64,000 nucleotides of DNA from DASRDR01 sp044867785 (GTDB lineage: Bacteria; Methylomirabilota; Methylomirabilia; Rokubacteriales; DASRDR01). This document shows, piece by piece, positions 53,121-62,279 of this stretch (positions are counted from its first letter, which is position 1; each line of letters starts with the position of its first letter). The notes beneath the pieces were generated by a model that was not told where the DNA came from, did no database searches, and worked only from the letters and a program-made list of their open reading frames with translations. A program made the translations under genes and the position numbers. The stretch spans positions 30,710 through 94,709 of the forward strand of contig JBIOVM010000175.1 of NCBI GenBank assembly GCA_044867785.1. The letters run 5' to 3'.

Positions 53121-53918
53121 ATGCAGAAGACGACGGAGGCCTTCCAGATCTCGATGGAGGCTGCGGAGGTGTACGAGGCGCGGTTCGTTCCCGCGTTCTT
53201 CGCGGAGTGGGCGCCGCAGCTGGTCGACTTCGCCGGGATCACCCGCGGGCAGGCGGTGCTCGACGTCGCGTGCGGAACCGGGATCGTCGCGCGCACTGTG
53301 GCGGACCGGCTGGGGGCGACCGGCCGGGTCGTCGGCCTCGATCTCAACGACGCCATGCTGGTGGTTGCCCGTCGCGTTCGTCCGGACGTCGAGTGGCGGC
53401 AGGGCGACGTGGCGGCGCTCCCGTTCGCGGAGCGCTCGTTCGACGCGGTGCTCTGCCAGATGGCCCTCATGTTCTTTCCCGATCGGGTCGGCGCGCTGCG
53501 CGAGATGCGGCGGGTGGCGGTGGACGGGGGCACCGTGGCGATCCTGGTCCCCGCGCAGCTCGAGACCCAGCCCGCCTACGGCCCCTTCGTCGACATGGCC
53601 ACTCGTCATGCCGGCCCCGATGCGGCCTCGCTGCTGAGCGCGTACTTTGCCTGCGGGCGACTGGATGAGCTCACGGGGCTCGTCGAGGCGGCCGGCCTCC
53701 GCGTCAGCGCGACGCGTACCCGGCTCGGTCGGGCCCGGTTTCCGTCCATCGAGGCGTTCGTCGCGGCCGAGGTGAAGGGGACGCCGCTGGGCAGTCGCAT
53801 CAGCGACGCGGTCTACGAGCGCATCCGGTCGGGCGCCGGCGACGTCCTCAGGCCGTTCCTGACGGCGTCCGGCCTCGAGGTGCCGCTCGAGGGGCACCTG
53901 GTCGCGGGCCGCCGATAG
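53121..53918 (+). CDS. Class I SAM-dependent methyltransferase
   Basis: 265 aa. Motif I LDVACGTGIVARTVADRLGA, then VVGLDLNDAMLVVARRV, a motif II region QGDVAALPFAERSFDAVLCQ and LREMRRVAVDGGTVAILVP, as in UbiE/COQ5-like methyltransferases. GGAAGGAG precedes the ATG at 53121. Substrate unknown; adjacent regulators suggest inducible use. It converges with the metallophosphoesterase gene (6 bp). Confidence 0.89.
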   Translation: MQKTTEAFQISMEAAEVYEARFVPAFFAEWAPQLVDFAGITRGQAVLDVACGTGIVARTVADRLGATGRVVGLDLNDAMLVVARRVRPDVEWRQGDVAALPFAERSFDAVLCQMALMFFPDRVGALREMRRVAVDGGTVAILVPAQLETQPAYGPFVDMATRHAGPDAASLLSAYFACGRLDELTGLVEAAGLRVSATRTRLGRARFPSIEAFVAAEVKGTPLGSRISDAVYERIRSGAGDVLRPFLTASGLEVPLEGHLVAGRR

Positions 53919-53924
53919 CGGGCG

Positions 53925-56336
53925 CTACCGGCCGGCGGGCGCGGCGCCCGGCAGCGGCAGCACGAACTCCACCGGCGAGTCGGCGGCCGCGCCCCCCGGG
54001 CGCAAGCCGGGCGACGCCTGGAGGTCGTCCCAGCGGAGCCGACCGTGCACGCCGTACGGGATCAGGCGCACGTGGCCGGCGGAGGGCTCCACCCGGACCT
54101 GGACGAAGCTCTGGAAGAACGGCGCCACGTTGTAGTCGAAGGCGGCCGAGAGCAGCTCGGCGGAGTACGGCCACGCCCCGAAGTGCTTGGTCCACAGCCA
54201 GAACGGCCACTTCCACCAGGGCGTGTAGCGATCGATCTTGCCGACGACGGAGGCCGTGCTCGGATAGAAGCCCCACTCCGGCGTCGCGGGCGTCGCCGGC
54301 CATGCCAATGCGGTCCCGAACGAGAGATAGGCGCCGCCGCCGCCGTTGACGACGTGGTGCATGACTCGCTCACCGTGACCGGTCCCGTACCGCTCGACGT
54401 ACCACTCGAGGTCGTGGGTGTCTCCCGCCATGACGACCGCAACCTCGTGCTCCCGCAAGAGGCGGTGCAGCGCCTCGAAGTCCGCGTCGTCCGCCGCCTG
54501 GTGGTGTCCGCCCGCGTAGAAGGGGTGACCTAGGACGACCATCGTGAGCTTCCCCCGGGCGCGCTCGAGCGCCGAGCGAAGCCATGCCTCCTGGTCCGGG
54601 TCGACCCGGCGGAGGACTCCCGTGTCGACGGCGATCAGGGCGAAGCGCTCGGCCTGGACCTGGAAGTACGGCGCGCGCTGGAACCCGGTCGGCACGCGGT
54701 AGGCGGCCCGCAGGTGCGCGGCCTGCTCGAGGAGCTCGGTGATGCGGCGCTCCGTCGTGCTGGTCAAGCGACGGTCGGCCTCGACGCGGGCCCGCATGGT
54801 GGCGCGCGCCGCGTCCGCCTCGAGGAAGGTCGCGGCGAAGGCCTCGAGCGCGTCGTACCAGTCGTGATTGCCGGGGATGGCGTAGACGGGCCGCTCGAAC
54901 CCCTGGAACGGGAGCCAGAAGTTGGTCTCGTAGTTCCGCATCGAGCCCGTGGGATAGACGACGTCCGACGAGATGACGAGGAACCGCACGTCGGGGCCGC
55001 CGCCCACCCGCAGGATCTGGCTGCCGAGCGCGCGCTGGGAGGCATCGCCCTCGCCCGGATCCCCGACCACGAGGAAGCTCCAGTCGCCGCCGAGGCCCGG
55101 AGGTCGGACGTCGAACGACTCCGCCCGGCCGGCCGGCGTGGTTGCGCGGACGGCTCGGACCATCTCGGTGCGCCACGTGTCCGTGCGCTGCTCGGCCCAC
55201 GAGTTGTAGATCTCGGCGGCCCAGTTCTCCGTGTCGAAGTACCAGCTCATCCCCCAGATCGGCACCGTCGCGACGAACACCGCGACCACCGGCAGCGCGG
55301 CCCCGAGGGCGCGCTCCGTGGCGAACGGCAGGGAGTAGCGGCCCTGGCGGGAGCGAATCGAGAGACGCAGCTGCCAGGCGAGCCAGCTGCGGAGCCACCG
55401 ATCGCCCCACCCCGGCGACGACGCCTTCCCGGCGGCGACCCTCCTCCAGGCCCACCGGCGGAGAGGGCGGGTCACCCGGCGGAGCGCGACGCGAGCGGGC
55501 CCGACCACGCAGAAGGCCAGGAGGAGCGCGACGAGGACGTCTCCCAAGACCGCCACGAAGGGCCCCAAGAGGCCGACCATGGTCCAGTCCGCCTCCATGC
55601 GGCCCACATGGATGGCGAAGAGCGTCGCGAGGAACGCGAGGATCCAGCCCCGGTCGATCGGTCGGCGCCGGCGCTCCTCCTCGAGGAGGCGCTCGCCGGT
55701 CGCCTGCACCTCCGGATCGTCCGGGAGCCCCAGCGCCTCGCTGAACGTCTCGTACGTGTCGCCGATGGAGTGCACCGGCGCGGTGACCATGTTCCAGCCC
55801 GCCCCGAGGATGCGGGCGGCGCCGGCGAGGGCGACGACCCACGCCGTGGAGGCCTCGTTCCAGAGCACGAAGAGGACGGCCGCGGCGCCCATGTTGCCGG
55901 CGGCGGCCCAGGCCGCTCGGCGCGCCGCATGACTCTGACGCCGCTCTCTCCAGAACGCGACCGTCTGGCGAAGGCCGTCGACGAGGAAGAACACCGCCAG
56001 GAGGAGCACGAGGCCGGAGCCGGCCAGGGACGGCGCCGAGAGCACCAGGATCCCCATGGCGACGGTGAATCCGCCGCTGCGGGCCGCCGAGCGGCGCGAC
56101 TCCGCGCTGACGCGACGCAGACTGTGCAGGGTCTCGAGCACGCCCGCGAGGATCAGGAGCGCGCCGACCAGCTTGAGGGGGGTCTCGCCGGCTCGGAGCG
56201 GCATCGCCGCCGCGAGGCCGGCAAGCAGCAACGTGATGGTTCCGAGGCCGAAGCGCTCTCGGTTCGCGTCCGGAGGCCGCGCGAGCGGCGGCGGGTCGGT
56301 CTCCACGGGCGGAGCCATCGGCGCGACCACGAACAT
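53925..56336 (-). CDS. HdeD-like membrane domain fused to metallophosphoesterase
   Basis: 803 aa from the ATG at 56336. Residues about 30-190 have six helices with paired repeats (GTITLLLAGLAAAMPLRAGE; GLVLLLAVFFLVDGLRQTVA) like HdeD/DUF308. Further helices are at about 235-310 and 380-400. The C-terminal calcineurin-like domain (about 450-740) has FLVVGDPGEGDASQ, YAIPGNHDWYD, VVLGHPFYAGGHH and VMAGDTHDLEWY, so the metal site seems complete. The catalytic domain probably faces the periplasm. Substrate unknown. ATG at 56318 is an alternative. Confidence 0.8.
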   Translation of the reverse strand: MFVVAPMAPPVETDPPPLARPPDANRERFGLGTITLLLAGLAAAMPLRAGETPLKLVGALLILAGVLETLHSLRRVSAESRRSAARSGGFTVAMGILVLSAPSLAGSGLVLLLAVFFLVDGLRQTVAFWRERRQSHAARRAAWAAAGNMGAAAVLFVLWNEASTAWVVALAGAARILGAGWNMVTAPVHSIGDTYETFSEALGLPDDPEVQATGERLLEEERRRRPIDRGWILAFLATLFAIHVGRMEADWTMVGLLGPFVAVLGDVLVALLLAFCVVGPARVALRRVTRPLRRWAWRRVAAGKASSPGWGDRWLRSWLAWQLRLSIRSRQGRYSLPFATERALGAALPVVAVFVATVPIWGMSWYFDTENWAAEIYNSWAEQRTDTWRTEMVRAVRATTPAGRAESFDVRPPGLGGDWSFLVVGDPGEGDASQRALGSQILRVGGGPDVRFLVISSDVVYPTGSMRNYETNFWLPFQGFERPVYAIPGNHDWYDALEAFAATFLEADAARATMRARVEADRRLTSTTERRITELLEQAAHLRAAYRVPTGFQRAPYFQVQAERFALIAVDTGVLRRVDPDQEAWLRSALERARGKLTMVVLGHPFYAGGHHQAADDADFEALHRLLREHEVAVVMAGDTHDLEWYVERYGTGHGERVMHHVVNGGGGAYLSFGTALAWPATPATPEWGFYPSTASVVGKIDRYTPWWKWPFWLWTKHFGAWPYSAELLSAAFDYNVAPFFQSFVQVRVEPSAGHVRLIPYGVHGRLRWDDLQASPGLRPGGAAADSPVEFVLPLPGAAPAGR

Positions 56337-56502
56337 AGCACACGCGTCCCTTGCCGTTTCGGCGCGTCCCGCCCGCACCCGCCGCGCCGGGCGGTGCCCG
56401 CGCGGTAAGATGAGAATGACGCGGCTCCTCGCGGCGGATCTCCGGATCGGGCACGGCCGCCGCCGAGTCATGGGCCGAGGCATCGAACGCAGGAGGTGGA
56501 CC

Positions 56503-56976
56503 ATGAGCCAGAGCAAGGTGAAGGCGATTCCCGAGGGTTATCACAGCGTCACGCCCTACCTGGTCGTCGACGGCGGGGCGAGGGCGATCGACTTCTACAA
56601 GCGGGTGTTCCGCGCGACCGAGCGGATGCGAATGCCGGGGCCCGGAGGCAAGGTGGGGCATGCCGAGCTGACCATCGGCGATGCGACCATCATGCTCGCC
56701 GACGAGCATCCGGAGATGGGGGCGCGGGGACCCCGCGCGTTCGGCGGCGCCGCGGTCAGCCTGCACCTCTACGTGGAGGACGCGGACGCCACGGTGAAGG
56801 CCGCCGTCGACGCGGGAGCGAAGCTCGTCCGGCCGGTGGAGGACAAGTTCTACGGCGACCGGATGGGCACCATCGAGGATCCCTTCGGCCACCACTGGCA
56901 CGTCTCCACCCACAAGGAGGACGTGCCTCCCGCCGAGATGGCCCGCCGGGCGGCGGCCATGAGCAAGCCCGGCTAG
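56503..56976 (+). CDS. VOC/PhnB-like protein
   Basis: 157 aa. GYHSVTPYLVVDGGARAIDF, YKRVFRATERMRMPGPGGKV, VSLHLYVEDADATVKAAVDA and TIEDPFGHHWHVSTHKED are the signature of PhnB-like glyoxalase-fold proteins; metal-binding His/Glu are plausible at H53, H in HHWH and E near the C-terminal. AGGAGG precedes the ATG at 56503. Substrate unknown. Divergent from the metallophosphoesterase gene. Confidence 0.9.
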   Translation: MSQSKVKAIPEGYHSVTPYLVVDGGARAIDFYKRVFRATERMRMPGPGGKVGHAELTIGDATIMLADEHPEMGARGPRAFGGAAVSLHLYVEDADATVKAAVDAGAKLVRPVEDKFYGDRMGTIEDPFGHHWHVSTHKEDVPPAEMARRAAAMSKPG

Positions 56977-56979
56977 GTC

Positions 56980-57963
56980 CTAGAACCTCGTGCCGAGGCG
57001 GATGGCGGCGAACGGACCATCGTCGACGTCGACGCGGTTGTCGCCCCGGTCGCTGTAGCTCTCGCCCTCGAAGTAGAAGCGGTCGAAGGTGTAGCCGACG
57101 GTGAGGTCGACGAAGAGCTGCCGCGCGAGGCCGATGATCGCCCCGGCCCGGATGCGCTTCTCGTAGTAGAAGAGACGGTCGTCCGGGTCGGGCCGATCGG
57201 CCCGGAGGTAGCGATCGTTGGTCCAGTCGAAGCCCACCCACAGCCGTACCGGCCGGAAGAGCTGATACGTGAGGCGAACGTCCACGGTGCGGATGGCGAC
57301 GTACGAGGCGGTGAGGGTCAGCGTCTCGACCGGCCGGTACTGCAGGGAGAGGAACCCGGTCGTCACGATCGCGGAGAACTGGTCGGACGGCTCGTACGAG
57401 TAGCCGAGACCCGGGATCGGGACGTGCGGCAGGAACTCCCGGTTGCTTCCGTAGTTCAGGAAGAAGATCCAGGCGTCGCGCCCTCGCGCGGGAATGCGCA
57501 GGACGGCCGTCGCGCTCACCTCCATCTCGTCCCAGCTCGCGAAGGGGCGGTCGCTCGGCGAGCCCAAGTTCGCGTTGAAGGCGGCGATCCATCCGGACTC
57601 GAACCGGTGCCGGTACGTCGTCCCGAAGCGGATGTTCCACAGCTCGTCCGGGAAGGGGTCACCGGTGTCCGGCAGGACGGCGCCGGTGGCGAACTCCTGG
57701 TTCCGCAGGCGCACCGATGCGGACCACTCATCGGCGGCGCTCTGCCGGAGCGGCGTCGAGAGGGTGAAATCCTGCTGGAGCCAGCCCAGCTCGGCCGGCT
57801 GATCGGCCACGGGCTGGTCCGGAACGTACGTGATCCGGTAGTCGGACGTGAGCGGGAGCTTGCCCAGCTCGGGGGCGAACATGCTTCGCAGCTCGTCCTG
57901 CGCGTGCGCGGGACAGGCCCCCAGCCCGAGGAGGACGCTGAAGCTCGCGAGCAGGCGCCGCAT
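56980..57963 (-). CDS. Outer-membrane beta-barrel protein (DUF6268-like)
   Basis: 327 aa. Signal peptide at 1-21 (MRRLLASFSVLLGLGACPAH, cleavage near AHA-QD). The rest alternates amphipathic strands (LRNQEFATGAVL, GTTYRHRFESGWIAAFNANL, FFLNYGSNREFLPHV, FYFEGESYSDRGDN) and ends IRLGTRF with terminal Phe, as outer-membrane barrels do. It resembles the DUF6268 family. Function unknown. The start at 57963 gives the signal peptide. Confidence 0.82.
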   Translation of the reverse strand: MRRLLASFSVLLGLGACPAHAQDELRSMFAPELGKLPLTSDYRITYVPDQPVADQPAELGWLQQDFTLSTPLRQSAADEWSASVRLRNQEFATGAVLPDTGDPFPDELWNIRFGTTYRHRFESGWIAAFNANLGSPSDRPFASWDEMEVSATAVLRIPARGRDAWIFFLNYGSNREFLPHVPIPGLGYSYEPSDQFSAIVTTGFLSLQYRPVETLTLTASYVAIRTVDVRLTYQLFRPVRLWVGFDWTNDRYLRADRPDPDDRLFYYEKRIRAGAIIGLARQLFVDLTVGYTFDRFYFEGESYSDRGDNRVDVDDGPFAAIRLGTRF

Positions 57964-58061
57964 CCACCCGCCGCGGCGGCGCCGCGCGGCCTCGGTGGGA
58001 TGGGTGGGCGGAGGGTGCGGCAGGGAGCCGGCGGGGTCCGCGGGGCGGGGCCCGCGACCGT

Positions 58062-58775
58062 CTACGACTCGGCGGGCGACTCGCCAGGCGCACCGGCGGC
58101 GGCCGGCATCAGCCCCGCGCCGGGTGGGGCCAGCGGCGTCCGGCGGACGACTCGGGCAAGGCGCGGGCCGGACCGGACGACCCAGATCGCGAACAGAAGA
58201 TACGCCAACCCCATCGTGAGCCCGCCGAGCACGTCGGAGAGCCAGTGGGCGTCGAGGTAGATCCGGCTGTAGGCCACGGTGCCGACCGCGCCCACGCAGG
58301 CGCCGGACAAGAGGTGCCGCCACCGCCGCCGCTCGCCGCCGACGCCGGCCGCGTACGCGAGGTAGCCGCACAGCACGACGAGGCTCAGGACGTGCGCGCT
58401 GGGAAAGCCCCAGGGATCGAGATTCGGACGCGGCCGATCGACGCTCCACTTCGCGAGGAGCTGCAGCGCGCCCGCTCCGGCCATGACCAGCGGGAGCGCC
58501 ACGGCCCACCGGCGGCGCCGTGGCCAGAGGATCACGACGCCGACCGTGAGGAGGGCGACCTGCCCGGGCTGTCCGCCCGCGTACGAGGCGCCTTCCATCA
58601 GGCCGAGGAGCGCGGGGCCATGGGACTGATGGACCAGCGCCCGGGCGGCGAGGTCCACCGCGGTGAGACGCTCCTGGGCGACGACGGCCGTGAGGGCGAG
58701 GAACCCGAGCAGTAGGAGCAATCCGCTCCGAAGGAGCGCGCGATCCGAAGCCGACCAGGTCGTCGGGGGAGCCAT
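58062..58775 (-). CDS. PAP2 family phosphatase
   Basis: 237-aa six-helix inner-membrane protein with the complete PAP2 triad: KWSVDRPRP (KxxxxxxRP, about 109-117), GFPSAHVLSL (PSxH, about 124-129) and YSRIYLDAHWLSDVLGG (SRxxxxxHxxxD, about 168-182). Such enzymes dephosphorylate lipid phosphates, for example phosphatidate or undecaprenyl diphosphate. ATG at 58775. Divergent from the YbhN-like gene and near the diacylglycerol-kinase-like gene, so membrane-lipid phosphate turnover is likely. Confidence 0.9.
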   Translation of the reverse strand: MAPPTTWSASDRALLRSGLLLLLGFLALTAVVAQERLTAVDLAARALVHQSHGPALLGLMEGASYAGGQPGQVALLTVGVVILWPRRRRWAVALPLVMAGAGALQLLAKWSVDRPRPNLDPWGFPSAHVLSLVVLCGYLAYAAGVGGERRRWRHLLSGACVGAVGTVAYSRIYLDAHWLSDVLGGLTMGLAYLLFAIWVVRSGPRLARVVRRTPLAPPGAGLMPAAAGAPGESPAES

Positions 58776-58866
58776 GGGAAGTACCCGGCGAGCGTATCAC
58801 GGCCGGGCCCGCTGTCACCAGCGCACAGACTCGACGCGGCATACTTCTTGCTGCCCCCGTCAGCGC

Positions 58867-59850
58867 ATGCGACTCGTGCGGACCTTCCTGCTGGCGGGCG
58901 GGGCTCTGGCGCTGATCCTCCTGATTCGCCACTTCGGGGTCGAATCGATCACGTCCGCGATCGCCCGGATCACCTGGTGGCAGTTCGCCCTGATCTGCCT
59001 GATCTTCGGGGTCAGCATGGTCCTCGACACGATCGGGTGGCGATTCACCTTCGTCGGCACCCGTCCCGCCTTCTCTCGGCTGCTGGCGGCCCGGTGCGCT
59101 GGCCAGGCAGTCAACATCGTGACCGCCGTCGGCGGCGTCGGCGGCGAAGCCATCAAGGCCTGGCTCCTCCGGCGGGACGTGTCCTACGAGACGAGCGTGC
59201 CGACCTTGATCCTCGCGAAGACCGCGGAGGTCGTCGGGCAGACGCTCCTCCTGGCCACTGGGATCGTGGTTGGTTGGGCCAGCGGGGTGGTCGGCTGGGC
59301 GCTCCTCGGCCCGATGTGCTACCTGCTGGCGGTGCAGGTGGCGGCGGTGGGCGGCTTCGTGCTGGTGCAAGTCGCGGGCGGGGTTGGCCGCGTCGGTCGC
59401 CTCCTGGCGTGGGTCGGCGCCGGGCGCGGCGTGCAGCGGATCGACGGGACGGTGCGGACGTTCTACCGCTCGCACTGGCGAACGCTCTTGCTGTCCGTCG
59501 GGTTCCACTTCCTCAGCTGGATCGTCGGCGCGGTCGAGGCGCTGCTGATTCTCCGGAGTCTCGACGTGCCGGCCTCGCTGGTGAGCGCGACGGTGGTCGA
59601 GGCCCTGGGCACCGGCGTGCGGTTCGCCACGTTCTTCATTCCGGCCAGCCTCGGGACGCTCGAAGGCGCGAACGCGGCCGCGTTCGCGACCCTGGGGTGG
59701 GCGGCCAGCGAGGGCCTGGCGTTCAGCTTCGTCCGTCGCGGCCGGCAGGTGGTTTGGATCGGGATCGGGCTCGCGATCCTGGTGGCGATGGGCGCCATGC
59801 GCGCGTCGGTGCGGGCGCCGGCGGTGGCCGCGCCCACCCGCGCCGACTGA
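58867..59850 (+). CDS. YbhN/LPG-flippase-like membrane protein (UPF0104)
   Basis: 327-aa multi-helix protein of the YbhN/AglD/HpnL-like group (TIGR00374 type). Family features are NIVTAVGGVGGEAIKAWLLR (about 87-106), ILAKTAEVVGQTLLL and SATVVEALGTGVRFATFFIP then ASLGTLEGANAAAF. Members are flippase-like or modify lipids in hopanoid and lipid pathways. In E. coli ybhN is in an operon with ybhP and clsB; a YbhP-like gene is 1.2 kb away here. No good ribosome-binding site for the ATG at 58867. Confidence 0.87.
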   Translation: MRLVRTFLLAGGALALILLIRHFGVESITSAIARITWWQFALICLIFGVSMVLDTIGWRFTFVGTRPAFSRLLAARCAGQAVNIVTAVGGVGGEAIKAWLLRRDVSYETSVPTLILAKTAEVVGQTLLLATGIVVGWASGVVGWALLGPMCYLLAVQVAAVGGFVLVQVAGGVGRVGRLLAWVGAGRGVQRIDGTVRTFYRSHWRTLLLSVGFHFLSWIVGAVEALLILRSLDVPASLVSATVVEALGTGVRFATFFIPASLGTLEGANAAAFATLGWAASEGLAFSFVRRGRQVVWIGIGLAILVAMGAMRASVRAPAVAAPTRAD

Positions 59851-59857
59851 TCGCCCC

Positions 59858-60859
59858 TCACGCGACCAGGCGCGCGATCCCGGGAGCGTGGTCGGCGTGC
59901 CGGGCCCGCTGGCGGAGCCGCGCCGCCGTGTCCGCGGACACGACGACGTGCAGCACGCCCGGCTGTACGTCGAGCTGATCTCGCGTCGAGCCCAGGCCGG
60001 AGACGGTCACGTGCTGCCCCCGCCAGAGCTCGGTGCCCGGGCTGTTCCCAGGGATCCGCAAGTGGCGCCGGAGCAGCTTGGCGAAGACCGCGGCGCGTCT
60101 CTCGGCCCGCAGCACGAAGATGTCGAACAGGCCGTCGATGGGCGACGCCTCCGGCGTGAGGGGCAGCCAGGGGCCATACGTCTCCACGTTCGCGACGATG
60201 ACCAGCGCGGCATCGACCGCGACGAGGCGTCCATCGACGACCACCCGCCGCCGAGTCAACGGCTGCTCGCGGAAGTGCTGGAGCGCGGCCCGATAGTAGG
60301 AGAGCCACCGCTGCCACCTGGTTCGGGGCGCGGCGCCGGCCCCTTCCACGGCCTCCTGAACCTCGGCGATCAGGCCGTAGCTCTCCTGGCACAGGAAGAG
60401 CTCCCCGTTGCGCAGCCCGATGTCGGCCGGAATGACCTCGCCGTACATCAGGAGGTCCAGCACGTCGCGCGCGCGCCTCGGGTGCTGGAACGCGCGGGCG
60501 AAGAGGTTGCCGAAGCCGTGGGACACGGAGAGGAACGGCACTTGGCGGCGCACCGCGGCGGCAGCCGTCGCGCTCTGGGTGCCGTCGCCGCCGACGCAGA
60601 TCAGCGCGGAGAACTGACGGTCGTCCGTCTCCGCCCACCGCGTGAGATTCTCGAGCTCCGTGAACACTTCGAGGGACGTGCGATAGCCACGCTCGGTCAG
60701 CTCCTTCCGGAGCTCCAGCGCCGTGGTCATGGCTTGCCCGCTGCCGGAGCTGGGTGTGGCGACGATCTCGATCGGGCGCGACCGGGTGGCTTCGCCGAGC
60801 GGAGACTCGACCTTGCGGCGAAGCCGCCTGAGCATCCTGAACTTCTTCGGCAGCTTCAT
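59858..60859 (-). CDS. Diacylglycerol-kinase-like lipid kinase
   Basis: 333 aa, DAGK catalytic family (YegS/BmrU-like). The ATP-site motif ALICVGGDGTQSATAAAAV (about 85-103) is clear; other features are IEIVATPSSGSGQA near the start, VPFLSVSHGFGNLFARAF and the metal-region segment TPEASPIDGLFDIFVLRA. It would phosphorylate diacylglycerol or a related lipid, pairing well with the nearby PAP2 phosphatase. ATG at 60859; 7 bp from the convergent YbhN-like gene. Confidence 0.86.
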   Translation of the reverse strand: MKLPKKFRMLRRLRRKVESPLGEATRSRPIEIVATPSSGSGQAMTTALELRKELTERGYRTSLEVFTELENLTRWAETDDRQFSALICVGGDGTQSATAAAAVRRQVPFLSVSHGFGNLFARAFQHPRRARDVLDLLMYGEVIPADIGLRNGELFLCQESYGLIAEVQEAVEGAGAAPRTRWQRWLSYYRAALQHFREQPLTRRRVVVDGRLVAVDAALVIVANVETYGPWLPLTPEASPIDGLFDIFVLRAERRAAVFAKLLRRHLRIPGNSPGTELWRGQHVTVSGLGSTRDQLDVQPGVLHVVVSADTAARLRQRARHADHAPGIARLVA

Positions 60860-61020
60860 GAGGGGAGGGGGGAGCAAGCCCGGTGCCAGCGCGTTCCGCG
60901 CGGCTCGGGCCCGGAGCGCACCGCCCGAATGGGCGAACGCGTCACCGCGCCCGGCGGGGTCCTCGGACCAGGGCGACGCGTTGTCGGGCCCGCGACGCCC
61001 TGTCGGGACGACGGAGGACG

Positions 61021-61752
61021 TCAGGCGGCGGGACCGCGGAGGATCCGGAGCGTCGCGACGAGCGGGAGATGATCCGAGGCCATCCGCGCCAGCCGGCTCT
61101 GGTGAACCCGCATCGATTCGCCGCGGACGGCATGGTCCCAGTAGATGCGGTCCAGCGCCCACAGCGGGAGCAGCGCGGGGTGCGTCCGCCTCGGCCGCAG
61201 GCTCGAGAACTCCTGCCGCAGAGCCCGCCCGACACGGCCGGGGAACCACTCGTTCAGGTCCCCGACCACGATCCGGGGCCCCGTCCGGTCGTCCCAGAGG
61301 ATGTGTCGCTCGACCAGCCACTTCACCTGCTCGGCGCGCTCACGTCGCGCCAGCCCGAGGTGCACGTTGAAGACGTGCAAGACCTCGCCGTGGTATCCGA
61401 GATCCACGCGGATGCCCCCGCGCGCCTCGCGCGTGCGGACGGACAGATCGAAGGTCGCGACGCCGCGAAGGCCCAGCCGGGTCAGGATGGCGTTGCCGAA
61501 CGCGCCGTCCGAGCGGTGCGCGGTGACGCCGGTGACGAGCTGCATGCCGAGGTCACGGGCGAGGTGCTCGGCCTGCGCCGCGTAGATCTCCTGCACGCCG
61601 ACCACGTCGGCGTCGATCTCGCGCAGCACCTCCCCGATGCGATCGAGGCTCGTGCGGCCGTCGAGCCCTCGTCCCCGGTGGATGTTGTAGGTCGCGATGC
61701 GGACCAACCCGGGGGCGCCGTCCGCGCTCGAGCCTGGCACGCCTCTCAGCAT
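61021..61752 (-). CDS. Endonuclease/exonuclease/phosphatase family (YbhP-like)
   Basis: 243 aa. Motifs: VRIATYNIHRGRGLDGRTSL at the start, DVVGVQEIYAA (metal Glu), FNVHLGLARRERAEQVKWLV, RIVVGDLNEWFPG (D, N) and MASDHLPLVATL (D, H), a complete EEP active site. YbhP-type members are thought to act on phospholipid or nucleic-acid phosphodiesters. ATG at 61752. 161 bp after it on the same strand comes the lipid kinase gene. Confidence 0.87.
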   Translation of the reverse strand: MLRGVPGSSADGAPGLVRIATYNIHRGRGLDGRTSLDRIGEVLREIDADVVGVQEIYAAQAEHLARDLGMQLVTGVTAHRSDGAFGNAILTRLGLRGVATFDLSVRTREARGGIRVDLGYHGEVLHVFNVHLGLARRERAEQVKWLVERHILWDDRTGPRIVVGDLNEWFPGRVGRALRQEFSSLRPRRTHPALLPLWALDRIYWDHAVRGESMRVHQSRLARMASDHLPLVATLRILRGPAA

Positions 61753-62279
61753 AGGGGGCTCGGTCGGAACCCGCAACGGAAGCCCTGGATAACGCGGCGT
61801 CACGGTGACGCGCGCGCGACACGGCGTCGCCGCCGGTGCGACCGGAGCATCGGATTCTCGGTTTGCGACCGACGGATTCCACGCATGGGGGCCAGGTTCG
61901 CGGGCTCCCACCATGGCATGCGCCTTGCCTAGCTCTCCGGCATGACCATCGTGAGACGACCCCCCGCTCGACCCGTGCGACTGTGGCTGATGGAACCCGA
62001 GCACGCGATGTCGACCACCGGCGGGCGACGTTGGGATTTCGCCTCGCCCGCAGCGTTCCGGCGCAACCGGCGCACCGGGGGAAAGGCCGCGCCGCCACGT
62101 CTCCGGGTGCTGCGCGTCGCGCCCCGGCTCTCGGTCGTGACCGGGGATCGGAAGGATGCGTGCCGGGCGACGCCCGCAGCCCACTTCTCTCCCACGATGG
62201 AGACGATGGGATTCGATCCCGACGACGCGCCGTCGTGCGCGTGAGCGTGGATGCGAATGGCGGGAGCGCGAGGCGGGCG
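61753..62279. other. Divergent intergenic region
   Basis: 527 bp between the YbhP-like gene (-) and the glycine-zipper gene (+). A 100-codon open frame at 61942-62244 (+) has no ribosome-binding site, no recognisable domain and Arg/Pro-rich composition, so it was not called. Promoters for both flanking genes should lie here; no repeats were seen. Confidence 0.4.

Noticed and set aside
52910..53533. N-terminal extension of the AraC regulator
   Set aside because: Runs antisense through the start of the methyltransferase; family length fits the start at 52909.
61942..62244. A 100-codon plus-strand frame
   Set aside because: No ribosome-binding site, Arg/Pro-rich, no recognisable features.
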